In this document: positions 8,465-15,753 of the stretch, piece by piece
Position numbering within the stretch: the first letter of the stretch is position 1
Layout of the letters: each line of letters starts with the position of its first letter
From: CBDUQI01 sp965369325
GTDB lineage: Bacteria; Pseudomonadota; Gammaproteobacteria; Steroidobacterales; JBCBZW01
Length of the DNA stretch: 17,079 nucleotides
Reading direction: 5' to 3'
NCBI GenBank assembly: GCA_965369325.1
Contig: CBDUQI010000125.1
Coordinates: 1 to 17,079, forward strand
Notes under the pieces: model-generated
The model's input: the letters and a program-made list of their open reading frames with translations, nothing else
What the model was told of the DNA's origin: nothing
The model's database searches: none
Program-made: the position numbers and the translations under genes

Positions 8465-8733
8465 AAAGGGTCGTCATGGTTGGCTGAAAAGGCACATGAC
8501 GCAAGGCTAACTGTAGAGAAAGTCAGCTGTTTTGTATCCGCCGCATCCTCGAGGGGGGGGCTACGGCGGGCGAGCTTTCTTTCGCACTCCTTTTAGATTC
8601 TCAAATGTACTTACTCGTGGCCAGGGCGTTGGCAATCGCCAGAAGCAGGCTGATTTCGGTCAACGTCCGCGCAACGCTCACGGAAAGACCTAAAGGGTCT
8701 CCCTGTCGGCACACACGCCTCCCGCGTACTTAA
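8436..8733 (-). ncRNA. Predicted GlrR/sigma-54-dependent small RNA, about 300 nt
   Basis: The predicted transcript starts about 12 nt after the -12 element, near 8733, and ends in the T-run near 8436. It begins with a small hairpin (ACGC, loop GGGAG, GCGT). A second hairpin AGACC/GGTCT follows. Further on, a 6-bp stem CCGCCG/CGGCGG (8564-8569 with 8538-8543) holds a 20-nt loop including a C8 tract. Its placement beside glrR recalls enterobacterial glmY, a GlrR-dependent sRNA, but I see no sequence likeness to GlmY or GlmZ and it is longer than GlmY. A short GTG-start hydrophobic ORF lies within it, so a tiny mRNA or dual-function RNA is also possible. The boundaries are inferred, not measured. 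Confidence 0.65.
8601..8714 (-). CDS. Candidate small ORF, 37 aa (26 aa from the inner GTG)
   Basis: Inside the sigma-54-dependent transcript an open frame starts with GTG at 8714, with GGGAGG only 3 nt upstream, or with GTG at 8681, and stops with TGA at 8601. The shorter form begins MSVARTLTEISLLLAIANAL and ends ATSKYI. It carries a hydrophobic/amphipathic stretch that could be a small membrane peptide. There is no ATG, the spacing for the first GTG is short, and the ribosome site would lie in the loop and stem of the 5' hairpin. I recognise no family. It may be chance in an RNA that is not translated. Confidence 0.25.
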   Translation of the reverse strand: MCRQGDPLGLSVSVARTLTEISLLLAIANALATSKYI

Positions 8734-8743
8734 CTAAAGTAAT

Positions 8744-8760
8744 AGCAAGAGCCGTGCCAA
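8744..8760 (-). promoter_or_regulatory. Sigma-54 (RpoN) -24/-12 promoter
   Basis: The minus strand reads TTGGCACG-GCTC-TTGCT, an exact match to the RpoN consensus TGGCACG-N4-TTGCW. The invariant GG (8758/8757) and GC (8746/8745) are 12 bp apart as required. The predicted start is near 8733. Such promoters are silent without an NtrC-type activator, and the neighbouring gene glrR encodes one. Confidence 0.92.
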
Positions 8761-8766
8761 TAACAT

Positions 8767-8779
8767 TAAACGGTTGATT
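8767..8779 (-). promoter_or_regulatory. IHF-binding site
   Basis: AATCAACCGTTTA on the minus strand fits WATCAANNNNTTR at every position and has AT-rich flanks on the upstream side. It is centred near -40, between the enhancer boxes and the -24 element, where IHF usually bends DNA to bring a bound activator to sigma-54 polymerase. A 13-bp degenerate match can arise by chance, but the position raises its credibility. Confidence 0.65.
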
Positions 8780-8834
8780 CAAAAGTAGTTATTTCTTCGC
8801 GCTGCGCAGAGACGCAAGCGTGAACCACAATAAC

Positions 8835-8852
8835 TGTCTGGCCATAGCGACA
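8835..8852 (-). promoter_or_regulatory. GlrR box 1 (upstream activating site)
   Basis: TGTC-N10-GACA, extended to CTGTC...GACAG, exactly matches the binding motif described for E. coli GlrR at glmY and glmZ. It is centred about 110 bp upstream of the predicted transcription start, a normal enhancer distance for a sigma-54 activator. Confidence 0.85.
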
Positions 8853-8899
8853 GCGATCTCGAGCGATTACTCAAGCGACTGATTCAACTACGGTATTTC

Positions 8900-8917
8900 T
8901 GTCGCTCGGTGGCGACG
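8900..8917 (-). promoter_or_regulatory. GlrR box 2 (upstream activating site)
   Basis: On the plus strand this reads TGTC-N10-GACG, one mismatch from the GlrR motif, with extended arms TGTCGC and GCGACG. Its centre is 65 bp from that of box 1, close to six helical turns, so dimers on both sites could lie on the same face and help oligomerisation. It is 38 bp past the glrR stop codon. Confidence 0.75.
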
Positions 8918-8955
8918 AAGGATTTAAGCGTGTGGGCGCCGGGGGAAAAAACCGG

Positions 8956-10359
8956 CTATCGGTGCTTGAATGATTGCGGGTTGATCGAATGGCGCGACAG
9001 CAGCTTGTAGAACTCCGTGCGATTGCGTTGGGCCAGACGGGCCGCCTGGCTGACGTTGCCACCGGTGGTTTGCAACAGCTGCACCAGATAACTGCGCACA
9101 AATTCATCCCGGGCCTCGGCCAGCGACTGCAACCGCTGCACGCTCTCGCCCAGCGCACGCTCGACCAACCCGGCGCTGATCACGGACGCTGGCGCCAGTG
9201 CCACGTTCTGATCCACAATGTTGGCCAGCTGGCGCACGTTCCCGGGCCAATCCGCAGTGACCAGCAATTCCATCGCCTCGGGTGAATACACCTTGGGTGC
9301 CTGCCCGTCGCGGGCAGCCGAACGGCGCAGAAAATGTGCCACCAGCGGCGGAATGTCCTCGCGCCGCTCTGCTAGTCGGGGCAACTGCAATTGCACCACG
9401 TTCAGTCGATAAAACAAGTCTTCTCGATAGTCGCCAGCTTCAATGGCCTCTGCCAGATCACGGTGAGTGGCGGAAATCACTCGCACGTTGATTGGGATAT
9501 CTTCGCTGCTGCCGAGCGGGCGCACTTTGCGCTCCTGCAGCACGCGCAACAGCTTCACTTGCAGCGCAAGCTGCATGTCGCCAATTTCATCCAGAAAGAC
9601 TGATCCGCCCTCTGCCGCCTGGAACAGGCCGGCCCGGTCGGTGGCGGCACCAGTAAACGCGCCGCGGGTATGACCAAATAGCTCCGACTCCAGCAATTGT
9701 TCAGGAATCGCCCCGCAATTCATCGCAACGAACGGCGCTTTGCGGCGCGGACTAGCCTTGTGGATCGCGGCCGCCAGCAGTTCTTTGCCGGTGCCACTGT
9801 CGCCCTGGATAAGCACACTGACCTCACTCTGTGCAACCCGATAGGCCTCGGCCAACAGTTCTTCCATACGCGGGCTGTTGGTCACAATGTCCGCACGCCA
9901 GTCATCGGGAATCTCCCGTGAGCTGCCCATGCGAAGCGCTTTATCCAGCGCCTCCAGCAACTCGGTGCGATCGACCGGCTTGGTAAGAAAGGCCAACGCG
10001 CCACCTTGGGTCGCGCGCACTGCATCCGGGATGGTGCCGTGCGCTGTGATCAGAATGACCGGCAGGCCGGGATGCTTTTCCTGCAGCGTAGCCAGCAAAT
10101 TGATGCCGTCCATGCCGTCCATGCGCAAATCAGTAATCACCACATCCGGCCGCCGGGCCTGAACCGCCTGCAAGGCGGCTGCGCCGGAATCCACCGCATC
10201 CACAATATACCCGTATTGCTCGATACGGATACTCAGCAGGCGCAGCAACCCAGGATCGTCATCGACCAACAGCGCTCTGCCGCGCATCTCTGGTTTAAGG
10301 CTGGCGACGGGTTTGGCAGGGCGGGTCATGGCGACCGAAACATGGCTTGTGTATTGCAT
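8956..10359 (-). CDS. glrR: Sigma-54-dependent response regulator GlrR (QseF)
   Basis: This NtrC-family activator of 467 residues (E. coli GlrR 444) carries a receiver at about 28-145 with acidic pocket DDD at 33-35, phospho-acceptor Asp77 (VVITDLRMDGMDG) and Lys127 (LTKPVD). The AAA+ domain at about 160-395 has Walker A GDSGTGKE at 186-193, the sigma-54-contacting GAFTGA loop at 233-238 and Walker B FLDEIGD. A Fis-type HTH is at 430-456 (TGGNVSQAARLAQRNRTEFYKLLSRH). Similarity to E. coli GlrR runs along the whole protein, including NRTEFYKLLSRH and the short tail after it. Start is uncertain: ATGs at 10359, 10329 and 10287 are in frame, each with a weak ribosome site. It follows the qseG-like gene after about 107 bp. 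GlrR boxes lie just beyond its stop. Confidence 0.95.
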   Translation of the reverse strand: MQYTSHVSVAMTRPAKPVASLKPEMRGRALLVDDDPGLLRLLSIRIEQYGYIVDAVDSGAAALQAVQARRPDVVITDLRMDGMDGINLLATLQEKHPGLPVILITAHGTIPDAVRATQGGALAFLTKPVDRTELLEALDKALRMGSSREIPDDWRADIVTNSPRMEELLAEAYRVAQSEVSVLIQGDSGTGKELLAAAIHKASPRRKAPFVAMNCGAIPEQLLESELFGHTRGAFTGAATDRAGLFQAAEGGSVFLDEIGDMQLALQVKLLRVLQERKVRPLGSSEDIPINVRVISATHRDLAEAIEAGDYREDLFYRLNVVQLQLPRLAERREDIPPLVAHFLRRSAARDGQAPKVYSPEAMELLVTADWPGNVRQLANIVDQNVALAPASVISAGLVERALGESVQRLQSLAEARDEFVRSYLVQLLQTTGGNVSQAARLAQRNRTEFYKLLSRHSINPQSFKHR

Positions 10360-10466
10360 GGGCGGACGCTACCACGCACAAGTGGTGGGTCAATGTGACG
10401 CCTGTGGGAAACACTGAAGTTCACGGGCAACGCTTCGCCATTTACCAATAACCGACTGCAGAGCGA

Positions 10467-11078
10467 TCAACGCCCACTGGTCTCGACCTCATTGGCCGCC
10501 GCGTCATCGCTACCACCCGTCTCAATTGACATAAGGCGGCGTATTTTATCCTCGGCCTTACGCAGCGAATCGTTGGCCTGGCGGCCACTCGCCAAGGCTT
10601 TTTGATGCAGCTCCGCCAGTTCCTGATTGTTGCCCTTCAGCACCGCCAGCTCGCTAGCGAGGGTGACCGCCTCGCGCATGCTCTCCAGGCGCTGGTCGTT
10701 TTGCACTTTCAGACCCGTAATCACGGCGCTGACATACTGAGAGTAGTTTGCCTCCAGCGCGCTGTCGATCTGATCGGAGGCCTGATGAGCGTCATCCAGG
10801 TCCACCACCGACGCGCTGAACACCAGCTGCACGCGCAACGCCAGATCGGCGACCGGATCGCGGGCGAAGGCCAACACCGCCTCCTCGCGCATGCGGGCGC
10901 GACGGGAGCGATCGGCCCGCTTGATCATGGCAGTGTAGCCGAAAGGCTCCTCCAACCAGGTGGATTTGAGTTGCGGTTCTTGCGCCTGCTCGGTCTTGCT
11001 CCACGGCAGCCCGCCCGCAACACAACCCAGCAAATTCACCAAAAAAAACACGATTAGGGCAGCAGCTAACGTTCTCAT
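10467..11078 (-). CDS. QseG/YfhG-like lipoprotein
   Basis: The 203-residue precursor has a hydrophobic signal (residues 4-17) and lipobox LLGC with Cys19 as the lipidation site. The residues after Cys do not show the Asp+2 inner-membrane retention signal, so outer-membrane sorting is likely. The C-terminal half is helical, with a probable coiled coil at about 135-190 (ELAVLKGNNQELAELHQKA, DSLRKAEDKIRRLMSIE), like the YfhG C-terminus. Overall identity to E. coli QseG (237 aa) appears low, so the assignment leans on gene order, lipobox and coiled coil. It overlaps the glrK stop by 4 nt. In E. coli QseG helps GlrK/QseE function from the periplasmic side; the same is inferred here. Confidence 0.8.
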   Translation of the reverse strand: MRTLAAALIVFFLVNLLGCVAGGLPWSKTEQAQEPQLKSTWLEEPFGYTAMIKRADRSRRARMREEAVLAFARDPVADLALRVQLVFSASVVDLDDAHQASDQIDSALEANYSQYVSAVITGLKVQNDQRLESMREAVTLASELAVLKGNNQELAELHQKALASGRQANDSLRKAEDKIRRLMSIETGGSDDAAANEVETSGR

Positions 11079-12601
11079 GCGCTTAGTATGCTCTCCTGAT
11101 TGCCTTTCACAAACGCTCTCGCGGCGCCTTGCCCACGTTGGACCTTGCCGTCTAACTTACCTTTATTACCGGCCAAATACACGGGCATCGATACTCGAAA
11201 GTGCGCGCCGCTGTAGGACCCGTCGACCAGCTCAATACTTCCGCCGTGAGCAATCACGTACTCCTGTACCAGCGACAAACCAATACCGCTGCCACGCACG
11301 TGAGCCTGGGCGGGCGGGGTACCGGTAAAAAACGGCTCAAAGATGTGCCGTCGCTCCTCGATTGGCACATTCGGCCCTGCATCCGCCACATCCACAATCA
11401 GATTGCGGCCCAACCCCAGCGCGCGAACGTGCAAAGTCCCCCCAACCGGGGAGTACTTGACCGCGTTGGACACTAGATTACTGAGCACGGTGCGCAGTTT
11501 ACTGCGGTCCGCGCGCACCCGCATGGGAATAATACGCGGGTCTACACTCAGATTCTTCGCTCGCATCGCGAGTCGATACTGATCAATTACCTGCGAGCAG
11601 AGTATCTGGAGTTCGAATTCGCTTGTGTCCAATGAGCTGCCGTTAGCCTGCCAGGCACTGTAATCCAGCAGATTTTCAATCAGATGACGCAGCTCCTGCG
11701 CATTGCTGCGCAAAATCCCTGCCACCTCAGATTGCGGGTTTTCCAGCGCGCCCAACGAGCCGTCTACGAACAACTCTGTGCCTTCTAGCAGGCTGGCCAA
11801 CGGCGTCTTCAGCTCATGGGACATATGGCGAAGAAAATGCTGCTTTTCTGCCTCGGTCTGGCGCAGGCGCACACGCAAGCCGTCCAGCTCCGTGCCGAGC
11901 ATCTCCAGATCACCTGGCCCGCGTACCTTGATAGGATGCTCAAAACCACCCGTGCCCAGGCTTTGAATGGCGCGACCAAGCTGCCCCAACGGGCGGGTAA
12001 TCAGGAACAGGGCGATCAGCACCAGCACCAGCGCCATGGGCACCGAGATCACTAGCATGCGTGCCAGCCATGAGCGCGTACGTTCAGCCTCTTCGTGCCA
12101 TTGATCGGCGTCCGATGAAATCAGCGCACCCGTGGTTTCGGTCCAGTGATCAGCGGCCTCCCGCAGCGACTGCAGCTGGGCGGACATCTGTGCGTTCGGG
12201 CCTCCGGCGATTAACGGCTCGGACACCTTCCGGCTTTGCGCGCGCAGGCTCGCCAAATGCGCCAGTCGCTCACGATCAGAAACCAATCGGGACTGCAGGC
12301 TGTTGATGGTGGATTCCAGCTGCTGCTGGCGCTCCGCATAGACCGATTGAATCTCCTCGTCGGCCACGTCGCCCACAATCTCAGCCTGGCGAAAATGGCG
12401 CTGCAACTGATCCACATCCTGCCCTAGCGCGGTACTTAGCTGGGACAGCTCCATCCCTCGGCGCACCACCTTCTCGGCGTCCCCAGACAGCTGGTTCACA
12501 TTCAGATATGCGAACACAATGGCGGCCAGCAGCGGTAAGGAGACCAGCACGAAGCTGGCCACAATCAGCCCGACCATCGATATCCCGCGCCCTTTAGCCA
12601 T
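11075..12601 (-). CDS. glrK: Sensor histidine kinase GlrK (QseE)
   Basis: The 508-residue inner-membrane kinase is related to E. coli GlrK (475 aa). It has a first membrane span at about 11-33, a helical periplasmic domain at 34-180, a second span at about 182-202 and a HAMP linker at 203-255. Phospho-acceptor His262 lies in HFLRHMSHELKTPLASLLEG, nearly the same as in E. coli. The ATPase domain shows the N-box (NLVSNAVKYSP), G1 DAGPN at 407 and G2 GSGIGLSL at 437. A Lys/Arg-rich tail of about 30 residues after 476 exceeds the E. coli protein. The start ATG at 12601 has a weak ribosome site; an in-frame ATG at 12577 follows GGGA and is an alternative. It heads the kinase-lipoprotein-regulator unit. 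Confidence 0.95.
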   Translation of the reverse strand: MAKGRGISMVGLIVASFVLVSLPLLAAIVFAYLNVNQLSGDAEKVVRRGMELSQLSTALGQDVDQLQRHFRQAEIVGDVADEEIQSVYAERQQQLESTINSLQSRLVSDRERLAHLASLRAQSRKVSEPLIAGGPNAQMSAQLQSLREAADHWTETTGALISSDADQWHEEAERTRSWLARMLVISVPMALVLVLIALFLITRPLGQLGRAIQSLGTGGFEHPIKVRGPGDLEMLGTELDGLRVRLRQTEAEKQHFLRHMSHELKTPLASLLEGTELFVDGSLGALENPQSEVAGILRSNAQELRHLIENLLDYSAWQANGSSLDTSEFELQILCSQVIDQYRLAMRAKNLSVDPRIIPMRVRADRSKLRTVLSNLVSNAVKYSPVGGTLHVRALGLGRNLIVDVADAGPNVPIEERRHIFEPFFTGTPPAQAHVRGSGIGLSLVQEYVIAHGGSIELVDGSYSGAHFRVSMPVYLAGNKGKLDGKVQRGQGAARAFVKGNQESILSA

Positions 12602-12686
12602 AGCGCAAGTCTAGCACCGCTGAGGCTGGCGACGATGGCCGACAGGCAGCGACCGGGTGCCCGGCGACGGTGACGGACCGATCTGC

Positions 12687-13586
12687 TCAAACAATGCCCA
12701 TACCCTCGCGCCGGGTGAGTTCGCCGTAAAGCGCGCCCAGCCGCTGGGTCATCGGGCCCGGTTGGCCATCGCCAATGGTGCGCCCGTCCACCTGGGTTAC
12801 GGCGGCCAGCTCACCCATGGTACCCGTACAAAACACCTCGTCCGAGCGATACACCTCGCTGGGCGAAATATCCGCGATGCGGTGCGGGATGCCGTGCTCC
12901 TCGCACAAGCGCAGCACCGTCGCGCGGGTGACCCCTTCTGGGCAGGAGCCGGTGCCGGGCGTGCGCAGCTCGCCGTGGCTAACAAAAAACAAATGCGTCG
13001 CATTGGTTTCGGCTACAAACCCACGCAGATCCAGCATTAAGGCATCATCAGCGTTGGCCGCATTGGCCTGTATTTTTGCCAAAATCGAGTTAATCAAATT
13101 GCAGGAATGGATCTTCTGATCCAGGCAGTCAGGCGGAATCCGCCGGGTGCCCGCAGTAATTAGCGTGAGGCCCGCGCGGTCGTACACCGGCGGCTTGTGC
13201 TCGGCTAGCACAATCAACGTCGGGCCCGCCTGGTTCAGACGCGGATCCATCCCGCTGGTCACTTTCACGCCCCGGGTGAGCGTCAAGCGAATATGCACAC
13301 CATCACGCATCTGGTTGGCGGCCAGGGTACGGCGGATCTGCTCAATCAGATACTCATCGTCCGGAATCTCGCTAAACGCCAGGGCTTGGGAGGAATGACG
13401 TAAGCGTGCCAGATGCTCGGTGAGCGCAAAGATGCGCCCGTCATACAACCGCAACCCCTCCCACACCCCATCACCGCCCTGCACGACAGAGTCGAACGGG
13501 CTGACACCCGCTTGATCCCGGTGCACCAAGTTGCCGTTGATGTTCACCTGGAGGTCACGGTTACGCTCATCGTAATTTTGCAGCAT
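12687..13586 (-). CDS. PLP-dependent class IV aminotransferase
   Basis: This 299-residue fold-type IV PLP enzyme resembles branched-chain (IlvE) and D-amino-acid aminotransferases. Features include GDGVWEGLRLYDGRIF near 38-53, the PLP-binding Lys158 (LDQKIHSCNLINSILAK), Glu193 (GFVAETNATHLFFV) and the phosphate loop near 254-259 (CTGTMGEL). The specificity motif is not the usual IlvE one, so branched-chain activity should not be assumed. The ATG at 13586 has AAAGGA 5 nt upstream. It is the last gene of the operon, 34 bp after the sulfotransferase-like gene and about 85 bp before glrK. No terminator stands in that gap, so read-through into glrK is conceivable. Confidence 0.88.
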   Translation of the reverse strand: MLQNYDERNRDLQVNINGNLVHRDQAGVSPFDSVVQGGDGVWEGLRLYDGRIFALTEHLARLRHSSQALAFSEIPDDEYLIEQIRRTLAANQMRDGVHIRLTLTRGVKVTSGMDPRLNQAGPTLIVLAEHKPPVYDRAGLTLITAGTRRIPPDCLDQKIHSCNLINSILAKIQANAANADDALMLDLRGFVAETNATHLFFVSHGELRTPGTGSCPEGVTRATVLRLCEEHGIPHRIADISPSEVYRSDEVFCTGTMGELAAVTQVDGRTIGDGQPGPMTQRLGALYGELTRREGMGIV

Positions 13587-13620
13587 AGAGTTCCTTTTAC
13601 ATCTGGCGCGCGCCGACGCG

Positions 13621-14358
13621 CTACGGGCGCAAACGATACGCCGCTAGCGATTGATACAATGGCTCGCACTGCGCCAACACGCGTTCAAGCGCCGGCGCGA
13701 TCGCCACCTCACGCGGTTGATAGGGTGTAAAACCGCTACTGTTATGCACACTGTCGTACCAATGCGCAGCCCAATTCCCATCGGTCGCGCGCGGGCCGCT
13801 CGGCCAGCTCAGCATGGCCTCATCAAAACCCAGCCCCAGTTGCTCGCACAACTGGCTAAGCACTGCGCGCGGATCGCGCAACACGTCAGCAGAATCGATC
13901 ACCGGTGGCGTTTTGCCGGTGCATTCGCGCAACCAGCTAAACAGCTCAAACTGCTGCTCCAGCCCGGTGTCCTCCAATCTCACCTCGGGCAGCACCCGAG
14001 CGAGCGAGGCTAGCATGTGCGCGGGCGAGCGAATGAGAAATGCGTTCGCGCATTGTAATATCCACTCCCGCGCGACGTCCGGCAGCAGATGATGGCTCAT
14101 GTGCTTCTGATACCACACCGGGTGCCCATGCGGCACCGGCCCGATCAACTGCTCGGTGACCGCACGCCAATCAGTCTGATAGGCATCAATCACCGCCTGC
14201 GCGCCCGGATGTGGTTTTCCGGTGTGCGCCAGATAGTAGGCGTACAACGGCTCGTCGCTGACAAAGGTCCCAGGCCGGTTGGAGAAGCTGCGCATCATTG
14301 CCGTGGAAATGTTTCGCGGCCCCGACCACATGGCAATACGCATCGCAGGTGCCACCAT
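13621..14358 (-). CDS. Sulfotransferase-like P-loop protein
   Basis: This 245-residue cytosolic protein carries a PAPS-type P-loop near the N-terminus (IAMWSGPRNISTAMMRSF, residues 8-25). A 3'-phosphate-binding segment is at about 107-121 (FLIRSPAHMLASLAR), matching the RxP...S pattern of sulfotransferases. The ATG at 14358 overlaps the preceding stop as TGATG, so translation is probably coupled; the frame stays open to 14391, but that extension lies inside the upstream gene. A second ATG (MRIAMW) follows five codons on. Its neighbours are a glutamine-synthetase-like ligase and a class IV aminotransferase. It may transfer sulfate or have adapted the fold to another nucleotide-dependent task. 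The acceptor is unknown. Confidence 0.8.
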   Translation of the reverse strand: MVAPAMRIAMWSGPRNISTAMMRSFSNRPGTFVSDEPLYAYYLAHTGKPHPGAQAVIDAYQTDWRAVTEQLIGPVPHGHPVWYQKHMSHHLLPDVAREWILQCANAFLIRSPAHMLASLARVLPEVRLEDTGLEQQFELFSWLRECTGKTPPVIDSADVLRDPRAVLSQLCEQLGLGFDEAMLSWPSGPRATDGNWAAHWYDSVHNSSGFTPYQPREVAIAPALERVLAQCEPLYQSLAAYRLRP

Positions 14359-15719
14359 CAGACGTTCAACAGCAGGAACTCCCGTTCCCAAGGGCTGATC
14401 ACCTGAAAGTGTGCCTCGAATTCTTCTTCTTTTACCGCCCGATATACCTGCAGAAATTTCTCACCGAACACCTCGGTTAACGCGGGGGATGCAGTCAAAC
14501 GGCCAAGCGCCGTCCACATGTCGCGCGGCAACTCGTTCGGCAATTGATACGCATCGCCAGTGAAAGCCTCGGACGGCTCGCATTTTTGCATCATCCCGAG
14601 ATAGCCACAGGCCAGCGACGCCGCGATGGCCAGGTACGGATTCACGTCCGCACCGCCAATACGGTTTTCCACTCGTCTGTTTTGCGCGTCCGAGTAGGGC
14701 ACCCTCAAACCCACTGAGCGGTTGTCGTACCCCCAGTGAAGATTAATCGGCGCGGCATGGTAACGGGCAAAGCGGCGGTAGGAATTTACATAGGGCGCAA
14801 ACAGTACCATGCAGTCGGGCACGTAGGCCTGCAGGCCACCGATATGATGGTGGAACAAATCGGTCGCCTCGCCGTTGCTGTCAGAGAACACGTTCTGCCC
14901 GGTATCCGTATCCACCACACTTTGATGTAGATGCATGGCGCTGCCCGGCTGGTGCTGCATGGGCTTGGCCATAAAGGTGGCGTAGATGTCGTGTCGCAAT
15001 GCAGTCTCGCGCATCGTTCGTTTGAACAAAAACACCTGGTCGGCGAGTTCCAGCGGATTGCCGTGCAGAAAATTCACTTCCATCTGCGCTGCGCCGGATT
15101 CGTGGATCAGGGTATCAATCTCAATATTCTGCGCATCGCAGTAGTCGTACATATCCTCAAACAAAGGGTCGAATTCATTTACTGCATCGATACTGTACGC
15201 CTGGCTCACGGTCTCGCGCCGGCCCGAACGGCCAACCGGCGGTTCCAGCGGATAATCCGGGTCTTCATTCTTGCGCACCAGGAAAAATTCAACTTCCGGC
15301 GCGACCACCGGTTGCCAGCCCTGCGCGGCGTACAACTCCAGCACTCGCCGCAGCACGTAGCGGGGCGCGAAGGTTACCGGCGCGCCGTGGCGATCCACAC
15401 AATCGTGAATGACCTGCGCGGTGGCATCTGCTGCCCAGGGCACAAAGCGAATGGTACTAACGTCCGGGCGCAACAGCATATCCGGCTCAGCCTCGTCCAT
15501 CGCACCGCCTTCGGGATACATGCCAGTGACACAGCGCGCCATTAGCGATTCGGGCAACCGCATGCCTAACTCGCGCGAGTATTTGGCCGCCGGTACAATC
15601 TTGCCGCGGGCAATACCCGCCTGATCCGGCACCAGCCCTTCCACTTCGGTAATGCGATTGTCTCGCATCCACTTCTCAATGAACGCGCGATCGGCTTCGA
15701 CGTCAGTATCATCAGTCAC
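14358..15719 (-). CDS. Glutamine-synthetase-family gamma-glutamyl-amine ligase (PuuA-like)
   Basis: This 453-residue ATP-dependent ligase joins glutamate's gamma-carboxyl to an amine. Metal/ATP/glutamate residues of the GS fold are present: PEVEFF (Glu142/Glu144), HESGAAQMEVNF (Glu207, Glu214), AMHLHQS (His263), NRSVGLRVP (Arg334) and RRVENRIGGADVNPYL (Arg349/Glu351/Arg353). Length and motifs fit the PuuA/PauA group rather than ammonia-assimilating GlnA, and the adenylylation Tyr region of E. coli GlnA is missing. I chose GTG at 15719 because GGAGAG is 6 nt upstream; the open frame to 15803 would overlap the preceding gene and is unlikely. It follows the PuuD-like hydrolase by 34 bp. The substrate may be a polyamine or another amine. 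Confidence 0.9.
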   Translation of the reverse strand: MTDDTDVEADRAFIEKWMRDNRITEVEGLVPDQAGIARGKIVPAAKYSRELGMRLPESLMARCVTGMYPEGGAMDEAEPDMLLRPDVSTIRFVPWAADATAQVIHDCVDRHGAPVTFAPRYVLRRVLELYAAQGWQPVVAPEVEFFLVRKNEDPDYPLEPPVGRSGRRETVSQAYSIDAVNEFDPLFEDMYDYCDAQNIEIDTLIHESGAAQMEVNFLHGNPLELADQVFLFKRTMRETALRHDIYATFMAKPMQHQPGSAMHLHQSVVDTDTGQNVFSDSNGEATDLFHHHIGGLQAYVPDCMVLFAPYVNSYRRFARYHAAPINLHWGYDNRSVGLRVPYSDAQNRRVENRIGGADVNPYLAIAASLACGYLGMMQKCEPSEAFTGDAYQLPNELPRDMWTALGRLTASPALTEVFGEKFLQVYRAVKEEEFEAHFQVISPWEREFLLLNV

Positions 15720-15753
15720 TTTATTCTCTCCACCGTCCGCGCTTGCGCGGATG

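Larger units (their letters stand above)
8038..8955. other. 918-bp intergenic regulatory region
   Basis: No conventional protein gene is supported here. Read on the minus strand from right to left it contains two GlrR-like boxes (8900-8917, 8835-8852), an IHF-like site (8767-8779), a sigma-54 promoter (8744-8760), a transcribed stretch of about 300 nt and two consecutive terminator hairpins (8444-8464, 8415-8431). The left part, 8130-8400, shows an AT-rich patch at about 8330-8370 and no gene that I can support. A strong hairpin at 8097-8124 lies between this region and the 3' end of the ABC operon. Confidence 0.8.

Noticed and set aside
8436..8733. RsmY/RsmZ-like CsrA-titrating RNA
   Set aside because: The RNA has a GGGAG hairpin loop at its 5' end and about six GGA triplets, but that number is near chance for 300 nt. 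The promoter has sigma-54 and GlrR signals rather than a GacA box.
8436..8733. Direct GlmY or GlmZ homologue
   Set aside because: By eye no shared sequence with E. coli GlmY or GlmZ was found and the length is greater. Only position and regulation are similar, so no gene symbol was given.
10360..10466. Sigma-E-like promoter before glrR (GAACTT motif)
   Set aside because: GAACTT is present on the minus strand, but no acceptable -10 (TCTRA-like) lies at the needed spacing.
14931..15545. 204-codon plus-strand open frame
   Set aside because: It lies antisense within the PuuA-like ligase, whose catalytic motifs are intact. No ribosome site or family features; it is a shadow of high-GC coding sequence.
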